Shown one piece after another: positions 9,248 to 20,596 of a DNA stretch of 64,000 nt; position 1 is the first letter of the stretch; every line of letters begins with the position of its first letter. The notes under the pieces were generated by a model. It saw only the letters and a program-made list of their open reading frames with translations, did no database searches and had not been told where the DNA came from. The stretch spans positions 175,650,488-175,714,487 of the forward strand of contig NC_091120.1 in the NCBI RefSeq assembly GCF_040183065.1, given 5' to 3'. This DNA comes from Periplaneta americana. Lineage: Eukaryota; Arthropoda; Insecta; Blattodea; Blattidae. A program made the translations under genes and the position numbers.

Positions 9248-10430
9248 GATTCGACAGATAATGGAGAAAAAATGGGAGTATAAGGGTACAGTACATCAGT
9301 TATTCATAGACTTCAAAAAGGCATATGACTTGGTTAAGAGGGAAGTATTATATGATATTCTTATTGAATTTGGTATTCCCAAGAAACTAGTTCGATTAAT
9401 TAAAATGTGTCTCAGTGAAACATACAGCAGAGTCTGTATAGGTCAGTTTCTATCTGATGCTTTTCCAATTCACTGCGGCCTAAAGCAGGGAGATGCACTA
9501 TCACCTTTACTTTTTAACTTCGCTTTAGAATATGCCATTAGGAAAGTTTAGGATAACAGGCAGGGTTTGGAATTGAATGGGTTACATCAGCTTCTTGTCT
9601 ATGCGGATGACGTGAATATGTTAGGAGAAAATACACAAATGATTAGGGAAAACACGGAAATTTTACTTGAAGCAAGTAAAGCGATCAGTTTGGAAGTAAA
9701 TCCCGAAAAGACAAAGTATATGATTATGTCTCGTGACCAGAATATTATACGAAATGGAAATATAAAAATTGGAGATTTATCCTTCGAAGAGGTGGAAAAA
9801 TTCAGATATCTTGGAGCAACAGTAACAAATATAAATGACACTCGGGAGGAAATTAAACGCAGAATAAATATGGGAAATGCGTGTTATTATTCAGTTGAGA
9901 AGCTCTTATCATCCAGTCTGCTGTCCAAAAATCTGAAAGTTAGAATTTATAAAACAGTTATATTATCGGTTCTTCTGTATGGTTGTGAAACTTGGACTCT
10001 CACTCTGAGAGAGGAACATAGGTTAAGGGTGTTTCAGAATAAGGTGCTTAGGAAAATATCTGGGGCTAAGCGGGATGAAGTTACAGGAGAATGGAGAAAG
10101 TTACACAACGCAGAACTGCACGCATTGTATTCTTCACCTGACATAATTAGGAACATTAAATCCAGACGTTTGAGATGGGCAGGGCATGTAGCATGTATGG
10201 GCGAATCCAGAAATGCATATAGAGTGTTAGTTGGGAGACGAGGGAAAAGATCTTTAGGGAGGCTGAGACGTAGATGGGAAGATAACATTAAAATGGATTT
10301 GAGGGAGGTGGGATATGATGATAGAGACTGGATTAATCTTGCATAGGATAGGGACCGATGGCGGGCTTATGTGAGGGCGGCAATGAACCTTCGGGTTCCT
10401 GAAAAGCCATTTGTAAGTAAGTAAGTAAGT
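9248..10430 (+). pseudogene. RTE-like retrotransposon RT fragment with AAGT tail
   Basis: The frames 9246-9551 and 9567-10346 are one reverse transcriptase interrupted by a TAG near 9549 and another near 10344. RT motifs: FIDFKKAYD (motif A), [21 protein letters not shown] (motif C), and downstream YGCETWTL and RRLRWAGHV, the C-terminal block typical of RTE-like arthropod elements. The endonuclease and the front of RT are missing (5' truncation). The 3' end is GTAAGTAAGTAAGT. Candidate target duplication: TACTGGAACGCAT (9235-9247) and TACTGAAACCCAT (10430-10442), 2 mismatches. It sits inside the long-TIR element 9117-11784. Confidence 0.85.
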
Positions 10431-10680
10431 ACTGAAACCCATTGCTGTGCATCAGCGTGCAGTCAGAAGCCAGCACGAGCACTAGGGAAATCAAAGATAG
10501 CCATATGTAATTACATATAGCGACGAGTGCCGTTCACAAGCATACGGCCAAGTGTACTCAAGCGGACGGCGACATTTTTTAAAATGTGTTGTGAACTCTC
10601 CAAGACTATAAATCAGGATGGAACTAAGGAGTTCATAGCACATTTTTAGCGTCATAATACTTGCCAATTAAGGAAATGAT

Positions 10681-10768
10681 AGGAGAAAAGTTTTCTGGGC
10701 TATGAGGCCGTGGTCTGTTGGTTGTGTGACCAAACGTTTCGGCCTCATAGCCCGGAAAGCTTTTCTCC
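10681..10768. repeat. Hairpin with GGCTATGAGGCCG arms
   Basis: The arm AGGAGAAAAGTTTTCTGGGC (from 10681) and its inverted partner ending CTTTTCTCCT (10768) pair over about 30 bases around a loop with CCGTGGTCTGTTGG. The following text CCGGCTGTGAAAGCCTACA is nearly repeated at 46363-46383, so this is a module of a dispersed family. Confidence 0.75.
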
Positions 10769-10904
10769 TGTTGATGCCGGCTGTGAAAGCCTACACTCTA
10801 ATATAAGGAAATGATACTTCTGAATGGTTCATTCTCTATTTTTATTATTCTTTTATCTTCAAAGGAAAGAAAAAAGGTATTTTACAAACAACTTTAAGTT
10901 ACAT

Positions 10905-11002
10905 AATTGATTGAATGGCGATCTTACTCGTGTTAATTATGTAAGCATGTGTGGCTCCATGCTTACATAATTAACACGAGTAAGATCGCCATTCAATCAA
11001 TT
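10905..11002. repeat. Perfect 45-bp palindrome arms, 8-base loop
   Basis: The left arm 10905-10949 and right arm 10958-11002 are exact reverse complements by eye; the loop is TGTGGCTC. The lack of any mismatch contrasts with the decay of neighbouring repeats. It lies about 135 bases after the CCGGCTGTGAAAGCCT module, as does a similar hairpin at 46386-46519. Confidence 0.9.
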
Positions 11003-11784
11003 ATTTATATTCAAGTGTTAAAAGTAGTGTACGAAAGATTCAACTTTAAATTAGTGTAACTCTGGGAACAACTGGATAATACCCACGGCAGAGCAATGTC
11101 GATAGTCGACGTTACTCGCTGGCCACTAGTCACCGGGCCGTACCGAGCCGTGCCAAACAAAACACAATCGAAATGGTGGTAGTAAAATTCGCGACTATAT
11201 TCTTAAATAATTCACTGCATTAGTCAAGTGCAAGACTTCTGGCTTCTGTTGCATTCAAACAATTATAAAATACGATAATTTGGTCCAGGGAGCATCCGTT
11301 TTTGATGCAAAGATAATTTTTTTGGCTTTTTTCTTAAATAAAATTACGAAATGGCGTTCCTGTGCTTAACATTTAATAAAAAACGAAATATAGCAAAACT
11401 GTTTTGTCCCGAGACTCTCATCTAAGTCACGTAATAAGTCACGTAATCTACTTCAATATATTTGCGCAAATATACCTTGTAGCTAACAGTGGTGCTATCT
11501 CTCAGTAATGTTCAGAACGAAGGAGATAGAGAGAGAAAATAAACAAATTTCTCCCTCCAACGACGCCACACACCAACGTCGTGTTCTCATGTTGGCGAGA
11601 TTGTGTATTTACTTAAATTTGGTGCTAAACGTAACGGCATGGTTCAAAGATACCGTGGGAATTCTACAGTTTAGCGTAACTCTGAAAATATTGAGAATAG
11701 AACTATGTTTATATGACATTTTTGCTCAAAATGTCTTCAGAAATTAGCTCCGTAAAGGACGGTAAATCCTCGTGAATCACCCTG

Positions 11785-12329
11785 TATAAATATTGAGACA
11801 GTCATGACCTGTTATCACTTCAAAATGCTGTGCTCAGGTTTCGTAATTGCGTAAGTTCTCATACTTCTCAATTTAGTTATGGAGAACTCTGTCGTCATGT
11901 ATTTTATGTTAATACATACCCTATTTCGGTCCACCTGTGTGTATTGCCAGCTTTCTCACTGTGAAAATTCATCTCAATACTACACCAATTAGCCACCTCC
12001 TCCATTATGTCCACATTGCTCTGCATCAATTATTCAACTTGTTTGGATTACGTGAATGTGGCGGAATGTAGAAATTATTAATTCATACTATAAACTTCCG
12101 AACTTAACGTGAATATTGCATGCTAAATGGTACTTCGTAATAAGTTTCACAAAATGAGTCAATGTCTCAATTAATTATTTCATAATCGAAATTTATTTCT
12201 GAGAAATGTAAATTTGTTCCATATAGAAGCACACGAAAATAAATGTAAATGTCAAATGTTGTTTACACATAGTAATTATAACGAAAGAAACTTAATGCAA
12301 GGTAGCTGATTTGTTTTGTATGTTTAAAT
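11785..12329. other. No gene recognised
   Basis: AT-rich spacer between the CAGGGTG element and the AGGGGTGTGATTTT element. Confidence 0.4.
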
Positions 12330-12339
12330 AGTTAATTAT

Positions 12340-13745
12340 AGGGGTGTGATTTTTTAGTATTAACGAAATACGCGAAATGTGCTAAAATAGTAATATGCGT
12401 TACAAGAGCGGTATGTTGACGTTTTCATGTTCGAGGAAAAGATTGAAAAAGCGAAACGTAGTTGAGCTTTTTTAATTTCCGAGAACATGAAAACAAACAT
12501 ACCGCTCGTGTATCGTACATTATTTTGTGCGAAGATCGTTTATTGCATACCTGAAAGACAAATTTCTAATTAGTTGCAATGAAATCTCCATGTTGGTTTC
12601 TGTTTAATGACGGCAACTTCGGAAAACCAAAATATCTTTTTTCAACATTGTTGCTATAAAATGTTTTCTGTGTTTACTATACTCCAGCAGGCCGTGATAT
12701 ACGTCTTTCTTCCCCCCCCCCCCCAGTCTATAAATGCGAACTTAAAACAAACGGTAAGGTTATGTAATGATTTATTTTTCATTTTAATATTTTAACAATA
12801 TTATTTATATAACATATTGCAGTAATAACATCGGCATCTGGAATCTTGTTGATTTTTTCACGGCTTCCTTAATGTTACTTGTATCAGGAATGCAATAAGT
12901 TTCGTGGAGTAGTAGACTTTACTTAATTTTTGCAAATATTTAAAAACAATAATTAACATTGCAATTTAGCCTAAAGCAGTAAAATGAATGTCCCGCTTAA
13001 GCGATAAGAAGAGGGAAATTGTTATGTGTGTTACGTTGGGAATACTGAATGTGGTATTTCACACTTACCGCGTATTGGTTCTGAGCGGAAAGCAAGCAAA
13101 TACGCACGATCTCGCACAAATGTAATGTTATGCGTGGAAAATGCAAATCTCTTAATGAAAGTCCAAAATTAAGTGAAATATATCTGCGAATTTTCGCGAA
13201 ATTGATATAAATTCACGAAATTACTTCATAATCACGATATTTTCAACAAAGAAACAGGTTTTATGGAGAATTTGCACGAAAAATGACTCTTTCTTCTGAA
13301 ATAAACCGTGAAAATGTTATTCGTTATAAAATATACATGAACATTTCTATATATTTGATCATTCAGCATTACTTGCGTATGACATCTGGCAACAATGTAC
13401 GCATAGTTTCAGGGACTACATCCAGGATACAGCACAAGCAGGCAACAGTTATTTCTCTTTCCCGCAACAACTGTCTTCATGCGATCAAGAAGGCAGTGTT
13501 GTCACTCCCTCACAATCGAATGAAATTAAATTTTGAATTTAATTAATGATGCAAACAATTTTCTGTTAGTTTTAAAAGGACTGTTTCAATAGTAATTTAA
13601 AAAATATTGTTTTATTATTTTTTAAGTTTCTTCAGGGTGTGAAATATGCGCAAAATTTCCTTTTTTTTTTACGAAATATTTACCGAAATTAAACCATTTA
13701 ATCACCGAAATCAGGGTCAAATAATCACCATAAAATCACACCCCT
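12340..13745. mobile_element. Element with AGGGGTGTGATTTT ends and 10-bp duplication
   Basis: Starts AGGGGTGTGATTTT (12340) and ends AAAATCACACCCCT (13745). The flanks AGTTAATTAT (12330-12339) and AGTTATTTAT (13746-13755) match at 9 of 10 bases. A 9-10 bp duplication fits Mutator-like elements, but no transposase is recognisable, so the class is tentative. The repeat at 12391-13108 is nested in it. Confidence 0.65.
12391..13108 (+). mobile_element. Dispersed repeat, copy A (inverted copy B at 47950-48660)
   Basis: About 720 bases starting GTAATATGCGTTACAAGAGC and ending near GATCTCGCACAAA; the reverse complement occurs at 47950-48660. The first 105 bases (12405-12508) are a foldback with arms AGCGGTATGTT..TTTTCATGTTC. 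No coding capacity was seen (the 62-aa frame at 12607 includes a C-run). Class unknown. Confidence 0.75.
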
Positions 13746-14103
13746 AGTTATTTATTATAGACAACAAGTGAGTAAAAGTGTGAAAATATAATATACAAAC
13801 ACAGTTGTTAATAGAACGAATTTCTGCTGATTGTGTCAGAGAGTTAAAATTTTTTTAGATGTGAACTAGACTCGTTCTGTAGACACGTTTTACGATCGCG
13901 AGTTGTCGCAAATTTTGCTCGGTTTTTTCCTGTTTTTTTTTTTTGCGAATCTGGCAATTTTTTGCATTAAATACGACTTCTTTTTACGAATATCACTGTA
14001 TCGTACATTCATTGCTCACGAAATTTCATTATTTTATTTTCGACAATGAAACAGTCAAAATAAGTACGAAGTTAATGAATTTGTCTGTCTTGTTTTATCA
14101 ATT

Positions 14104-14337
14104 GAGGCAGTTAGAAGCAAAGGGGTGTAAGTGACATTTCTAAAAAAAAAAAAACTATCCAGGGTAAAGTAAAGCATTTAAAATTGCAGTGGTAAAGGGC
14201 TATATCTTTTAACCGTACCACACAGTAATATTTAAAATTAAAACTTCACGGAATTTACGAAAGCTTAGTAACTTTTAATCACATTTTCTCGAAAATAACT
14301 TAAGTGCACTTACACCCCTTTGCTTCTGACCGCCTCA
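14104..14337. mobile_element. 234-bp MITE
   Basis: The ends GAGGCAGTTAGAAGCAAAGG (14104) and, inverted, CCTTTGCTTCTGACCGCCTC (14337) form TIRs of about 30 bases that continue into GGTGTAAGTG. It abuts the RT relic that starts at 14338. Confidence 0.75.
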
Positions 14338-14904
14338 ATTATCATGTGGAAAGCATGGCTAAATTCAGCTTGTTTTGCTATTAGATCTATGCAAAAGATA
14401 GTAAATATCAATACCTTAAAAACAATATACTTTGCATACTTCCACTCGGTAATGAGTTTTGGAATAATATTCTGGGGAAATTCCACAGATAGTAGCAATA
14501 TATTTCTATTACAAAAAAGAGTAATTAGAATAATAGTAGGTGCCAAATCTAGGGAATCGTGTAGGACTATTTAAAAAAAACTACAAATAATGCCCATGGT
14601 TTGTCAGTATATCTTTTCATTAATAATCTTCCTCATATGTAATCGTGAAAACTTTGTAACTAATTCAACAGTTCTTAGCATAAATACACGTCAAAAAAAT
14701 GACTTTCATACGCCATCAGCAATTCTATCATGCTATCAAAAAGGAGTGCGTTATATGGCAGTAAAAATTTTTAATAGCCTCGCTATCGATATACAAAATG
14801 AAACTCAAAACATAAAATTATTTAGGGCCAAATTAAAGAAGTACCTAATTTCTCACGCCTTCTATTCTGTAGGTGAATTCATGACATTCAATAACACTTC
14901 ATGA
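14338..14904 (+). pseudogene. Non-LTR reverse transcriptase C-terminal relic
   Basis: Two frames (to 14574 and 14590-14904) form one degraded C-terminal region: a block like AYFHSVMSFGIIFWGNST, then LLQKRVIRIIVGAKSRESCR, a stop, and later INTRQKNDFHTPSA..FQKGVRYMAVKIFNSL. This is the thumb and C-terminal region of the Jockey/CR1-like arthropod RT type. RT catalytic motifs are absent. Confidence 0.7.
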
Positions 14905-15005
14905 AATTGATACTAAAACTTTGTGTTGTATTAGTAGACTATATTGTAAATCTCGTCTGTGTATATTTCATCTAGACTGTGACTATAAATTAAGATTTTA
15001 TAATA

Positions 15006-15990
15006 GTACTAGCCATACCCGTGCGCTCCGCTGCACCTGTTAGAAATAAATATAATGTAATTACATAATTAAAATAGGACGTTTGATCCAGGGAACAACT
15101 TTTACAACAGAGCAAGATAATCTGCTTCGCTCATTACCCAATTTTTTTGCGTTGCATTTATTGCATATATATTTTATGTATTTTAACACGATTCAATTGA
15201 GCATAGTTAAAATTTGATTTATAAAATAATGGATTGCTAAGCTAACGTACTATTACTGCATACTAAATCAATACACTCTCGTTGTTCGTTAATTCTCTGA
15301 GATTAAAATGAGTGTACATAAATATTATTTTAAGAAATACAGAAACCGAATGTACAAAATACAGTAGCCTATCAAATTTTCTGTGCATAAGAAGCTATTT
15401 TAATCTTATCTGTCCCCGATTTACTCAGACGTTACTGTAATAACATTATAGCATTATGTCCATCTAGAGAAACTACACTTTCCAATGGTGAAATAATAAT
15501 TAATTATACAAATCGGTTAATTTAGCTTCTGATATTACTTCATACAAACACAGAAACATTCTCTGTAGGCTATGTTTAATAGCTTTCGATTGTTGTTGTC
15601 CAAGGCCCCTTATAGACAAAGTCATTTGTTCTTAATTCATTACTCTGTCTTAGATGGCGTTATTTTAATTTTAAAACTCATTTATCTCATTAAACATCAG
15701 TCCGATCAAAATTTTGTAAAGAAAAAAATTATCGGAAATAATGTTTAAAGAAACTTTTGTTATGTAACATTTTTCACAAAAATCAATAATAAGCGAGATA
15801 TTTCGATTTATTAATTCAGGCCCCCTTATAACCTCCCTTTTAAATAAAGTATTTTGAATGCCATATAGCCTAAAATCTAAGTTACAACAAACTTAATTTA
15901 TATTCCAATTTTCATATAAATCGGTTCAGCCATTATTGGGTGAAAAGGTAACAAACATACAAACAAAAATTTCAAAAATGCGATTTTCGG
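15006..15990. repeat. Dispersed repeat starting TACTAGCCATACCCGTGCGC
   Basis: The start near 15006 (ACCCGTGCGCTCCGCTGCAC) and the end text CGGTTCAGCCATTATTGGGT..AACAAACATACAAAC are a style common in arthropod dispersed repeats. The phrase TTTGATCCAGGGA near 15090 is echoed at 11280. No coding sequence was found. Class not determined. Confidence 0.5.
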
Positions 15991-17019
15991 TTTCAGGGTG
16001 GTTAATTATATATGTTAGGACCAATTATTTTTGGAAAATCGAAAATTACCAGAAAAATTTCAGCTACAGATTTATTATTAGTATAGATTAAGTTTTTTTT
16101 CCATATTCTAGCTGTAAGCATGTATGAATACCATGGAATGTTAATAAATACAATACAATTTAATGGCTGTTGAGATGTGAAAAATGAAAATCTGTGTGTC
16201 GCACATGCGCAGTACTTAGTTTCGTTAGACACTAACACAATTAGAAGATATTCATGTGACACTTTTCTACAGCTAGTGTGTCACCAGTCATATTAATACT
16301 GGGGAAGCCTGTAGGGGAATGGATGTTTTTTAATCAGCTTTTTAAAAGTGATTTCCATGCTCAAATTCAAACTTTTTCTTCACGATTGACATATTTAAAT
16401 AACGCCTTTTTTTAACAAATTATCAGTACAGTAGTTTTAGTACCGACTCTGATGAATTTTATTCACCATTTTATGGTGCCCCTACTTATTAATGCTCATA
16501 TGAAAAATCATTTCCAAATGACAACAAGTCATGTGTGATTGGTAGAATATCTACTTATAATATTTGTACCACAAATTCACGAAATAATTTACCATCATTG
16601 CATTCAAATCATATCATATCGTTAATAAGATCATTTATACAAGCCATTCTTTTTTTTTTATCAACACGGTAATTCTGATACGAATACAACTTGTAAATTG
16701 TACACCCCTGTCAATTGATTTATTTAGCATCAGAAAATGATGGGTTCACTTATGCTTAATATCAAATGATAATTTGCAGTCAGAAGTTAACGTAGCACAC
16801 AACTTGACAAATTAATACTTAAATAGTGAATCCTACATTTGAACCACACCAATTTGGCATGTGTTTGTTAATGATGCAGTTTCTGCAGATTGTTCGGTGA
16901 CTGTGTTCGTAAATAATGTGGATACTCCACAGATTGTCTTGTATCAGTTTTATCATGTAACCATTGCTTTCATTCATCATCCCTTCGCATTCTTATTTCT
17001 TGTATTAATACTAATAGCA
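15991..17019. other. No gene recognised
   Basis: AT-rich. The segment 16235-16283 (ACAATTAGAAGATATT...CTAGTGTGT) is repeated at 20901-20945, a short dispersed repeat of unknown kind. Confidence 0.4.
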
Positions 17020-17196
17020 CAGTCTAGTATATACAGTCACGAAACTGAATATGTAGTAAATATGCATCCATAGATAGTTGCTAACCACTAGGTTCGCTAA
17101 TATCGCCTCATTACAGACAATGCGAAATAGTACCTGCACAGTCTTTTGTTCCTCGTACCCTCACAACTCAAGCTTCGTGACTGTATATACTAGACT
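17020..17196. mobile_element. Intact 175-bp MITE (same family as 3687-4940)
   Basis: Terminal repeats GCACAGTCTAGTATATACAG and its inverse, about 27 bases, bordered by TA, suggesting a Tc1/mariner-type MITE. It supplies the uninterrupted form that shows where the 3.7-kb copy was split. A (TAA)n run begins at its right edge. Confidence 0.85.
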
Positions 17197-17200
17197 GTGC

Positions 17201-17234
<34 letters not shown>

Positions 17235-17235
17235 T

Positions 17236-17990
17236 TTATTAATTTATTTACAAAATGACAATGTATTTCGTATATACAGTTTTCTGTGCCATGTGCCAAG
17301 TTTTATGTCTTCTCCACTTGTCCCTATCCATCCAGTCCAATTCTTCCAATCCTCTCTTTTTTCTCCATGGTGGACACCATGCCAACATCTTTCTGGGTAA
17401 CCTTTTCTCTTGCATTCTTCTTACATGCCCACATCAATTCAGTTACTTATACCTCTCATATTTCTTTAATAATTTTGACAATCTTTATCTGGATATTCTG
17501 GTTACTTTCAATTGAAGCGTCGGCTGGAACAACGTTGTAAGTTACAAAATTTTCATTCTGCGTGTTTCCGTGTAATAATGTTGTATGTCATGCTACTTTG
17601 CTATACTCCTTGGCTTGCAACTGTCCATCAATGCATTACGTGAAATTTGTCCACTCAAAAGTTTGCTACCCTCATAAGAACAACGTTGTACGCATACACA
17701 TTTTTGCAGCTCCTGTAAATTTTACCAAATGTAACTTATAACGTTGTTCCAGCCGACACTTCAATTCTTGCACAATTTCTTTGTATGGTTGGAAATCTGA
17801 CCAGTTTTATCTTCATTTTCTTTGTCGCATCTCAGAGAATTCCAATCTGGATATAAAAAAAATACAGTCAATGTCTTCTTCAGTTTCGAAACCAAATAAA
17901 CCTTTAAAATTAGCAAAAAAAAAGTCAGGGCTGTTTTCGCTGATACAACTGCAGTGTTTTTGCATAGAATATGTCAGAGGGATTTGCTAA
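17236..17990 (-). pseudogene. Degraded LINE 3' end with (TAA)n tail, split by a MITE
   Basis: The minus-strand reading of 17236-17510 gives a weak RTE/CR1-type C-terminal block (WACKKNARERLPRKML..LDWMDRDKW). The (TAA)n run at 17197-17235 is in the position of its tail. The text resumes after the MITE at 17513-17764. Identification rests on a short, frameshifted match. Confidence 0.4.
17513..17764. mobile_element. 252-bp MITE with 34-bp TIRs
   Basis: The left end TGAAGCGTCGGCTGGAACAA and the inverse at the right end (TTGTTCCAGCCGACACTTCA) match over 34 bases with two differences. TTCAATT occurs at both borders (17507-17513 and 17760-17766), overlapping the TIRs, so the exact target duplication is ambiguous. 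Confidence 0.8.
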
Positions 17991-18301
17991 GATAGAATGA
18001 GACTACAGTGTTCATTTACAATATTTAATTTTTCGTTGACGAACTTTACATTGACTAAGATAGTCTATGTATGAGAAGTAAGAAATAAAAGGCATACAAT
18101 TAATATTGAGATTTATGATTTCATACATACTTCTCTAAACTTTAGAAATTGGTATTATTCTAGCAGAACTAGTAATTTTATTCTAAATCGAATGACATCA
18201 AAACAGAGGCTGTGCAATGTGTTGTTCCCAAGTTATGGCCATTTACTGGTGTGTGACACTTTTTTCCCTCTACACTGTTGCTACCTCCACCACTCCTGTA
18301 G

Positions 18302-18532
18302 TCACCCTGAGTGGCACAGTTAGTATAGCGCTGGTCTTCTGTGCCCGAGATTGCGGGTTCGATCCCGGCCTAGGTTGATAACATTTAAGTGTGCTTAAAT
18401 GCGACAGGCTCATATCACTAGATTTAGTGGCATGTAAAAGAACTCCCCTGGGACAAAATTCCGGCACACCGGCAATGCTGATATAACCTTGGCAGTTGCG
18501 AGCATCGTTAAATAAACCATAATTTCTAATTT
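18302..18532 (+). mobile_element. tRNA-derived SINE with perfect 12-bp target duplication
   Basis: tRNA-like head with box B GGGTTCGATCCC at about 18354; the tail contains GCATCGTTAAATAAACC. Flanked by CCACTCCTGTAG at 18290-18301 and 18533-18544. Its head differs from the other SINEs here, but the 3' CGTTAAATAA motif is shared. Confidence 0.85.
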
Positions 18533-18544
18533 CCACTCCTGTAG

Positions 18545-19663
18545 CAATGACTCATCACTCAGATCACGCATGTCAGAAACATTCGTACCTATACTCTAGA
18601 GTGCAATTTGGTTTATTTGGATATCTCTGTTCTCTCACACTATGGGCATGGATGAATATATAATACAATGCGAAACTTACTGAGTTTCCCATAACACATA
18701 CTAGAGGTGCTGTTGTAGAAATTGATCTTGCTGCCACCTGTTGGGGGGGGGGGGCGTTATTACATCTAGCAACGCACTACGTAGCGAAAAGAGTAACTAA
18801 TTACTCCATGCATTTAGCAGCGCACCTGGTGACGAAAATGTTAAACTGTGCAGAAAGTATTCCCTCCCTCCCTCATCGATATTCAAAACTAACCCAATTT
18901 AAAATAAAACATTTACATTTTTTTTTCTCACAGCATCTTCTACTGAAAATTCTTACCGGAGCCAACAGGAAGATAAAAGAGACGATTTTACACTACCCAA
19001 TTAAAATATAACCAGACAGAGACAGAAAATAAAGCAAAAGATTAGATAATTGGGATTGTATTTTTTGGGTATTTATTGTACAGCGCAATGGAAAAGTCTG
19101 CAAGAACTACTTAGATAGCTCAATTTATTATATTACTATTACTTTACAATACATTCAACAACACTATTTTTACAACGTCCATAAACATCACTGTTTAACA
19201 TACACTGCTTATACACACGTAGTATCACTTTATGTTTACTTATTAGCAAGTTTCTGTCTGCCATCTTGTCTCCTCGAACAATATCTTGAATGGATAAATA
19301 GAGAACTCTGGGCAATGTACCCAGCACGTAGTTCTAATGTTCACCACCTACGACATTGGGCGCTGATCATCTTATTTCAGCCCCCCACTGCCAGATGGTG
19401 CTGACCGCAGTTTCGCATCCTATTATATATTTATCCATGCTGTGAGTTTCTAATCTCTCTAATTTTGTGACACAATGTGAGTGAACTTGGCTCCTTATAC
19501 ACAGTGTAAACAAAGATGTATTCTCCTTCAGAGAAATCATAATTATTGCTTATCTTGATCATATTACGTTCCTGTTCAACAAATAATTTATTTTTGTTAT
19601 TCTCTTTATTCTTAGAATTTATGTACAGAAAATGCTTGAATTGGTAATTTATTTTATTTGAAG
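18545..19663. other. Intron or flank upstream of the ArgRS exon
   Basis: Contains a G-run (18741-18752) and weak ORFs only. Earlier ArgRS exons (HIGH-like motif, catalytic core, the segment before [10 protein letters not shown]) were sought upstream of 19664 and not found. Confidence 0.4.
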
Positions 19664-19986
19664 GTTTGAGGCGAGCATTGGAGAAGCTGAACGAGAAGGA
19701 GAGAGAGAAGGTGCTGACTCCTGAAGAGCTGAAAGCAGCCCAGGAATCTGTAGCATATGGCTGCATTAAATACGCTGACCTGTCACACAACCGTGTGCAT
19801 GAGTACGTGTTCTCATTTGACAAGATGCTGGAAGACAAAGGCAACACAGCAGTGTATCTGCTTTATGCCTTCACCCGTATTAGGTCCATCGCTCGGACTG
19901 CAGCTGTGACTCCAGAGCAGCTTCGTGAAGCAGCTGCCAAAATGCCGATCTCACTCGATCACGAGAAAGAATGGAAGCTTGGGAAG
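19664..19986 (+). CDS. RARS1: Arginyl-tRNA synthetase, third-last coding exon
   Basis: Cytoplasmic arginyl-tRNA synthetase charges tRNA-Arg with arginine, in animals within the multi-synthetase complex. The acceptor TTTGAAG lies just before 19664; the first two bases (GT) finish a glycine codon, giving [20 protein letters not shown]. Then come [36 protein letters not shown] and [11 protein letters not shown], the block linking the catalytic core to the DALR anticodon-binding domain. It ends [10 protein letters not shown] at the donor GTATAT (19987). Residues match the animal enzyme closely from memory of the family. It is 323 bp, phase 0 at the 3' end. It is GC-richer than its surroundings. 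The frame reading on to 20028 is intron. Confidence 0.95.
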
Positions 19987-20102
19987 GTATATGTCACCAT
20001 GCTGTTTATTATTTTCGTTAGTACTTAGGAAATATCAATACTTATTGTGCTCATAGAGAAAGATGTAACTTCTGACGTTTCTAGTAAAGCACATCGAATG
20101 TA

Positions 20103-20596
20103 TAGCTGGCGCCAGCATTTTGGGCATGTGTTCTAGATATATAGAGCCCAGTTTGTGAGCATGTTTTTTTTTTTTTTAGTTGGTTATTTAACGACGCTGT
20201 ATCAATTACTAGGTTATTTAGCGTCGATGAGATTGGTGATAGCGAGATGATATTTGGCGAGATGAGGCCGAGGATTCGCCTTGGATTGCCTTGCATTCAC
20301 ATTACGATTGGGGAAAACCTCGGAAAAAACCCAACCAGGTAATCAGCCCAAGCGGGGATCGAACCCGCGCCCGAACGCAACTTCAGATCGGCAGGCAAGC
20401 GCCTTAACCGACTGAGCCACGCCGGTGGCTGTGAGCATATTGATAGTGAAGCTGAGAATGGTATCACTTCATATACACGTCACATCAGCCATTTGCCAAA
20501 CACAGTTGTCAGTCATACTGACTGCGGCAAATGTAAACACTCTCACTTAATGTTCCCATTACTTATTTCACACGCCAAAAACGGTGACGCGGACTG
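20103..20596. mobile_element. TA-flanked MITE (GCTGGCGCCAG ends), carrying a SINE
   Basis: The left end TAGCTGGCGCCAGCATTTTG and right end CACACGCCAAAAACGGTGAC..GGACTG are inverted-repeat-like and TA-bordered. A second copy is at 60855-62101. A SINE (20165-20429) is inserted here. The junction TAGATATATAGAGCCCAG (about 20134-20151) is the empty site of the element that interrupts the other copy. Located in an ArgRS intron. Confidence 0.8.
20165..20429 (-). mobile_element. tRNA-derived SINE, minus orientation
   Basis: Read on the minus strand: tRNA-like head (GGCGTGGCTCAGTCGGTTAA, box B GGGTTCGATCCCC), body ATTACCTGGTTGGGTTTTTT, tail GCGTCGTTAAATAACCAACT then a run of A. The flanks TGTGAGCATGTT (20154) and TGTGAGCATATT (20430) form the target duplication. 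Same family as 21901-22149. Confidence 0.9.

Larger units (their letters stand above)
9117..11784. mobile_element. Long-TIR element (CAGGGTGATTCACGAGGATT ends), probably mariner-type
   Basis: The left end (9117-9230) and right end (about 11660-11784) are inverted copies for about 115-125 bases with few differences, both bordered by TA. The RTE fragment at 9248-10430 interrupts it just inside the left arm. Ends of the CAGGGTG type also bound the element at 34216-34919, which carries a mariner-like transposase relic, so the same superfamily is likely. No transposase was recognised here. The interior holds two hairpins (10681 and 10905). ORF 11508-11747 is part of the right arm and is not a gene. 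Confidence 0.75.
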
